Source: Kaistella carnis (GTDB lineage Bacteria; Bacteroidota; Bacteroidia; Flavobacteriales; Weeksellaceae). Taken from it: 64,000 nt of DNA. The position numbers and the translations under genes were made by a program. The stretch spans positions 1,674,001-1,738,000 of the forward strand of contig NZ_CP034159.1 of NCBI RefSeq assembly GCF_003860585.1. Direction: 5' to 3'. Numbering within the stretch: the stretch's first letter is position 1; every line of letters starts with the position of its first letter. Positions 60,299-64,000 of this stretch are shown here, piece by piece. The notes under the pieces are model-generated. The model was not told the origin of the DNA, did no database searches, and saw only the letters and a list, made by a program, of their open reading frames with translations.

Positions 60299-60864
60299 AA
60301 AATTTAATCTTCTTATTAATAACCAGTCTATTTTTATTTTCCTGTCAGGAACATAAAGATCAGCAAGAAAATACCGATTTGAAAGAATCCATATTTCTGC
60401 TGGACTCAAAATGGCAGACTCAGGATGCGAAGGAAATTCAGTTAAAAGATTTAAAGGGAAAAAACATTGTCATGGTGATGATTTTCACGAGTTGCCAAAC
60501 TGCTTGTCCGATCTTGGTCGCTGATATGCAAAAAATTGCCTCGAAAATTGATCCCAAAAAATTAAAAGAAACAACCATGGTTCTGGTTTCCATTGATCCG
60601 GAAAATGATACGCCGGAAGTCTTAAAAGCTTATGCTAAACAAAGACATTTGGAGGGCGAACCCTGGCTTTTATTACGAAGTGATAAAGAATCGATTCGGG
60701 AACTGGCAAATGTTCTGGCGGTGAAATATAAAAAAATCTCTCCAATTGTGTTTTCACACTCTAACATCATTACAGTTTTTAACAAAAAAGGAGAAATGAT
60801 CAATCAAACAGAAGGTACAGTGAACTCCGATGAGGTTGCAAAAACAGTAAATGGTCTGAATTAA
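60295..60864 (+). CDS. SCO family copper chaperone lipoprotein
   Basis: This 189-residue lipoprotein (MKNLIFLLITSLFLFSC) has a thioredoxin-like SCO1/SenC domain. Copper ligands are C67 and C71 in TSCQTACPIL and H155 in VFSHSNII. DPENDTPEVLKAYAK is a further family motif. SCO proteins deliver copper to cytochrome oxidase; here the 4-bp overlap with the nirV-like gene suggests it supplies copper to NirK. The start is fixed by this ATGA overlap; an upstream in-frame extension inside nirV is not plausible. Confidence 0.92.
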   Translation: MKNLIFLLITSLFLFSCQEHKDQQENTDLKESIFLLDSKWQTQDAKEIQLKDLKGKNIVMVMIFTSCQTACPILVADMQKIASKIDPKKLKETTMVLVSIDPENDTPEVLKAYAKQRHLEGEPWLLLRSDKESIRELANVLAVKYKKISPIVFSHSNIITVFNKKGEMINQTEGTVNSDEVAKTVNGLN

Positions 60865-60886
60865 AATAACACTAAATCAGCCATGG

Positions 60887-60919
60887 TGCCTGCATAAGAA
60901 ATTTTGCAGGTATTTTTTT
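60887..60919 (+). terminator. Terminator after nirK-nirV-sco
   Basis: Arms GCCTGCA / TGCAGGT with an eight-T run, 23 bp after the stop. Confidence 0.7.
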
Positions 60920-60924
60920 TGTTC

Positions 60925-61998
60925 TTATTTGCCCAAATTATCTTTAAAATCATCAATGCGGAAGTCGGTTAAAGCATTTCCTTTTTCTATTTTTTCTTTC
61001 GCATAGAGTTTAAAATCATTTTCCGTTTTTTCTAAAAGATGGTCGTACGGTCCAACCCCGGAAATTAACTTGACTAAAACGGGCGCGATTTCGAGGGAAA
61101 TAAAAAGTCCCATTATAAATGCAGCAGCTACGCCGATGATCGCAGAATTTTTTCCAAGTTCATCTAAGGCCTGCAGTCTCGCCGCAAAACCATTAAACTG
61201 ATCTTCAAAAACTTCGGTTTTATATCTTTCCTTTTCAATATTGGTATAAACCTTTGAAACTTCTTTATCAAGATATTCCAGACGCGGAGCGATTTGCTTC
61301 TGATAGTTTTCGAGATCCACACGGCGCTGTTCTTTTAATTCCGCTTTTCGTTTTGCGTTCGTGCCGAAGCCTACTTTTCCGCTGGTTAAGCCACTTTGCT
61401 TTCCTAATATTTCTTTTTCAAGTTCTACCGCTGCAGAATCATACGATTTCTGATATTCTGCAATCTTACTTTGAATTTGTTTTTTTTCCGTTTCAAAAGG
61501 CCCGGACTGTTGTAAAATTCTGCCGTTCATTTCGCCCTGAAGCTGCGTTTTATTTCGTTGAATAATGGTGTTCAACTGTTTATTGACTTCCTTTTCGAAT
61601 ATCTTTAATTCTAAAGGTTTAGAAATGATCACGCCCAAGAAAGCGGCTAGTATCAGTCGCGGAATCGCCATTAAAACCTGATTCCACCATGTTCCGGTTT
61701 TCTTAATAGAAGATACAATATAGCGGTCTAAATTGAAGATCATTAAACCCCAGATCAGAGCGAAACCGACAGAAATCCACAGATTATCAAAAACCGTAAA
61801 CATGGCGTAACCCGCAGAAAGAGTGGCGAAAACTGCCGTAAATAAGACGATGCCACCAATCCCCGCAAACTTGTTCCATTCGCTTGGCGTTTTTTTTAAA
61901 ATATGAATATTTCCCCCAGAGCAAACCATAAGAAATTTTTGAAACCAATTCATTGAATGATTCACTGGACTTACTGGATTAATTTTTTGATTTTTCAT
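60925..61998 (-). CDS. DUF4407 membrane protein with coiled coil
   Basis: This 357-residue protein has three membrane helices in the first half (FAGIGGIVLFTAVFATLSAG, WISVGFALIWGLMIF, ILAAFLGVIISKPLEL), a long charged helical region (about 140-255: lysine/glutamate-rich, KIAEYQKSYDSAAVELEKEI) likely a periplasmic coiled coil, and a fourth helix (AAAFIMGLFISLEIAPVLVKL) before a short cytoplasmic tail. This fits the DUF4407 family. The function is unknown. It is monocistronic and convergent with the sco gene. Confidence 0.88.
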   Translation of the reverse strand: MKNQKINPVSPVNHSMNWFQKFLMVCSGGNIHILKKTPSEWNKFAGIGGIVLFTAVFATLSAGYAMFTVFDNLWISVGFALIWGLMIFNLDRYIVSSIKKTGTWWNQVLMAIPRLILAAFLGVIISKPLELKIFEKEVNKQLNTIIQRNKTQLQGEMNGRILQQSGPFETEKKQIQSKIAEYQKSYDSAAVELEKEILGKQSGLTSGKVGFGTNAKRKAELKEQRRVDLENYQKQIAPRLEYLDKEVSKVYTNIEKERYKTEVFEDQFNGFAARLQALDELGKNSAIIGVAAAFIMGLFISLEIAPVLVKLISGVGPYDHLLEKTENDFKLYAKEKIEKGNALTDFRIDDFKDNLGK

Positions 61999-62141
61999 TT
62001 TTTTTAATTTAAATGATATCTAATAGGTCTTAGAAAACGCAACAATGTTACAGATAGTATTAGGTTTAACCAAGTAAAACTTTTGTGAAGTTGTCGTAAT
62101 CTAATTTTACAAAACAAACCATTGTTAATGAATAGGTTATC

Positions 62142-62696
62142 TTACTTTAAACGATCTGGATTCTGCTTTAGAAAAGTGTCCCAGCCGGTGTAAGATTTCT
62201 CTGTAGACAAAGAACCGGAGTTAAAATGATGGCAAACCGCGACTGCCAAACCATCCGACGCATCTAAATATTTGGTCGGAAATTCTTTCAGATTTAAAAG
62301 ACTTTTCAACATTCCTGCGACCTGTTCCTTACTGGCGTTTCCGTTTCCGGTGATGGCCATTTTTATTTTCTTCGGAGAATATTCTGTGATGGGAACATCG
62401 CGGTGTAGTGATGCGGCCATTGCCACGCCTTGTGCACGTCCTAACTTCAACATCGATTGTACATTTTTACCAAAAAAAGGCGCTTCTAAGGCAACTTCAT
62501 CCGGGTGATATTCATCAATTAAAGATAAAGTGCGGTCAAAAATATATTTCAGTTTGGTTTCGTGATTCGGATATTTATTAAGAATAAGCTCATGCATGGC
62601 AATCATTTCCATTTTACCACCTTTCACCGAAATAAGTCCGAACCCCATAATAGAAGTCCCCGGATCAATGCCTAAAATTATTTTTTCTGTTTGCAT
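62142..62696 (-). CDS. ruvC: Crossover junction endodeoxyribonuclease RuvC
   Basis: RuvC resolves Holliday junctions with RuvAB. The 184 residues from the chosen start (MQTEKIILGIDPGTSIMGFG) carry the four acidic catalytic positions of the RNase H-like fold: D11 in GIDPGTS, the glutamate in VALEAPFFGKN, and two aspartates in LDASDGLAVAVCHH. An upstream GTG would add nineteen unlikely hydrophobic residues. It is unlinked to ruvB at 42662. Confidence 0.96.
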   Translation of the reverse strand: MQTEKIILGIDPGTSIMGFGLISVKGGKMEMIAMHELILNKYPNHETKLKYIFDRTLSLIDEYHPDEVALEAPFFGKNVQSMLKLGRAQGVAMAASLHRDVPITEYSPKKIKMAITGNGNASKEQVAGMLKSLLNLKEFPTKYLDASDGLAVAVCHHFNSGSLSTEKSYTGWDTFLKQNPDRLK

Positions 62697-62811
62697 TGGG
62701 GCAAATTTAATCTTTATGAAATGGGTTTGAAAACAAAGTTCAAAAAAAATCACAAATAAATAAGATACATAAGAAACTTATATATATATTTGAAAAAGAT
62801 TTGATCTGGTA

Positions 62812-63135
62812 ATGAAAAAGAACTCACTTTATAAAGGTACCTTAAAAAACATTATTCTTAAACTATTGGCGAAAGAAGTAAAAATGTATGGTTACCAAAT
62901 GACCCAGCGTGCGAAAGAATTAACTGAAGGCGAACTGGAAATGACCGAAGGTGCGCTGTATCCTATTCTTCATAAACTTGAAGAAGAAGGAATGATCTTT
63001 TCTGAAATACAAATCGTAAATGGCCGAAATCGAAAGTATTATTTTCTGACAGAAAAAGGAAAAAAGCAGCAATTAGTACAGGAGGCAGAAATGAAAAGTT
63101 ATCTGTTAAACTTAAATACCATTTTTAATATATGA
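62812..63135 (+). CDS. PadR family transcriptional regulator
   Basis: This 107-residue winged-helix protein has the PadR pattern: LKNIILKLLAKEVKMYGYQMTQRAKE, MTEGALYPILHKLEEEGMIFSE and NRKYYFLTEKGKKQQL. PadR proteins are dimeric repressors or ligand-responsive regulators, in Bacteroidetes often paired with a membrane protein gene, as here: the next gene overlaps its stop by 4 bp. The operon is probably self-regulated. No nearby phenolic-acid decarboxylase is seen. Confidence 0.92.
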   Translation: MKKNSLYKGTLKNIILKLLAKEVKMYGYQMTQRAKELTEGELEMTEGALYPILHKLEEEGMIFSEIQIVNGRNRKYYFLTEKGKKQQLVQEAEMKSYLLNLNTIFNI

Positions 63136-63845
63136 TTTCATCTACCGAGCAAACGCAAATTCGTGATTATTTAATTTATAAAAAACTTCCGATCGATATT
63201 TTACTGGAAGTTCAGGATCATTTTGAAAATCAAATAGAATCACTCGAAAGGGAGAATAATATTTCTTTCCAGGAAGCCTTTCTTCTTTCAAAAATGAGTT
63301 GGGAAAAAGATTTTAAATTAGTGAGAAAATCCCTTTTTTCGTTCAATCGTGTTCCGAGAATTGTAAAAGAGACTCAAAAAGAGGTTACCTCGAAATTGAT
63401 TATTAAATCCTCAATTATTACGTTTGCGTTACTTTTCTTTCAGTTGATTACCGCCCGATTTATGGCGCATGAATATTATTTGTTGATTAATGTGCTCATC
63501 TATCTTATGGCAGGTCTCTTAATTCTAGAAATGACTTTGGTTTACATTTTTTCGAAAATCGATAAAAAGAGAACGAGAGCAGAACAGTATTTTAATAATC
63601 AACTTCTTCAAATATTTATTTTTTATATCATTCTGGGTATTTTTGGAGCATTCACAAAACTTCCTACCAATTCTTTTAAAGTTATTTATGATTTTGTAAA
63701 CGGTGTCAATCAATTTTCAGCAGATTACTTTTTCGCCGCGGTGGTAAGCATGCTTTTCACCAGAGGCGTTACTTTTTATCTTTTCTTTATGCTAAACGAC
63801 CGGGCAAAATCGATTAAGAAGATCAAGAAATTCCAAATTGCTTAG
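63132..63845 (+). CDS. Membrane protein partner of the PadR regulator
   Basis: This 237-residue protein has a soluble N-terminal helical region of about 80 residues (TQIRDYLIYKKLPIDILLEV, ENQIESLERENNISFQEAFL) that looks like the cytoplasmic helical part found in PadR-linked membrane proteins. Four hydrophobic helices follow (IITFALLFFQLITARF, LINVLIYLMAGLLILEM, LLQIFIFYIILGIFGAF, AVVSMLFTRGVTFYLFF) and a lysine-rich end. The ATG overlaps the padR stop. It may sense membrane stress or act with the regulator; no defined family is recognised. Confidence 0.8.
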   Translation: MISSTEQTQIRDYLIYKKLPIDILLEVQDHFENQIESLERENNISFQEAFLLSKMSWEKDFKLVRKSLFSFNRVPRIVKETQKEVTSKLIIKSSIITFALLFFQLITARFMAHEYYLLINVLIYLMAGLLILEMTLVYIFSKIDKKRTRAEQYFNNQLLQIFIFYIILGIFGAFTKLPTNSFKVIYDFVNGVNQFSADYFFAAVVSMLFTRGVTFYLFFMLNDRAKSIKKIKKFQIA

Positions 63846-64000
63846 AAAGAGTTTATGCTTAAGCGATGTTTTTACTGCTTGGAATTCATTTAAATTCCTA
63901 CTCTTTATTGGAATCAAAAAAAAGGTACATATCCACCTAATAAGTGCAAAAAGCATTAAGGTTTATAAAAACCATTAATTCTTATGGCTAAGCTCGCTTC

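Noticed and set aside
63846..64000. Possible start of another gene at the right edge
   Set aside because: No ORF, promoter element or RNA gene could be supported in the last 155 bases.
1..64000. CRISPR arrays, tRNA or rRNA genes, prophage or IS transposase
   Set aside because: Intergenic regions were read for regularly spaced repeats, cloverleaf-like elements and transposase motifs; none was found.

Overview
The window is a low-GC, densely coding chromosomal segment of a member of the Flavobacteriia, most likely of the Chryseobacterium/Kaistella group (Weeksellaceae). Clues are two giant secreted proteins with the type B sorting domain of the type IX secretion system, -7 promoter elements of the Bacteroidetes form TAnnTTTG, the rpmB-rpmG-DUF4295-ftsY order, DUF4252 and head-GIN surface proteins, OmpA proteins with thrombospondin type 3 repeats, and intergenic A+T-rich repeats typical of this group. 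No rRNA, tRNA, CRISPR array, prophage or transposase gene was recognised.

Layout. 1-9950: tail of a secreted T9SS protein, fmt, recQ, a tandem pair of related outer-membrane proteins (one with and one without the OmpA domain), folK and sppA. 10009-16260: a small stress membrane protein, ftsY, DUF4295, L33, L28, proC, murB, DUF2199 and an aminotransferase. 16325-23214: a repeat element, a truncated Ig-like remnant, an M3 peptidase, a head-GIN lipoprotein, the lemA-TPM-TPM operon, folA and a TPR-like membrane protein. 23215-30233: TRIC channel, coaD, ddl, lpxK-punA, a frameshifted secreted protein, a NYN/LOTUS protein and dinB. 30493-36000: YceI lipoprotein, cytoplasmic alpha-amylase, orphan barstar, zinc alcohol dehydrogenase and a nucleotide pyrophosphatase/phosphodiesterase. 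36142-45750: a 1405-residue T9SS protein, coaE, an MBL hydrolase, a broken GxxExxY gene inside inverted repeats, ruvB, a broken transporter-family gene and an MFS transporter.

45825-51880: hutI followed by a phenylacetate catabolism cluster, paaB-paaC-paaD-paaG-(four-helix-bundle gene)-paaH-paaI. PaaA, the catalytic epoxidase subunit that normally precedes PaaB, is absent here, as is the reductase PaaE. The gaps in this cluster are unusually long and filled with short repeats. 51940-52840: a higBA toxin-antitoxin module with a palindromic operator-like site. 52898-55974: an ECF sigma factor, a membrane protein likely to be its anti-sigma factor, and two DUF4252 proteins. 56219-60864: guaB, a small lipoprotein, then nirK-nirV-sco, a compact nitrite reductase cluster in which all copper ligands of NirK are present. 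60925-63845: DUF4407 protein, ruvC, and a PadR regulator with a membrane partner.

The most unusual content is non-coding. There are four copies of a long dispersed palindromic element, three copies of a roughly 80-bp repeat of which two flank the GxxExxY gene as inverted arms, and a third A+T-rich family that brackets the four-helix-bundle gene and also occurs as a gene-less inverted pair. Together these suggest small gene cassettes carried between inverted repeats without their own transposase. Three genes carry single frameshifts and one lacks its 5' end; either decay or sequencing error could explain the frameshifts.
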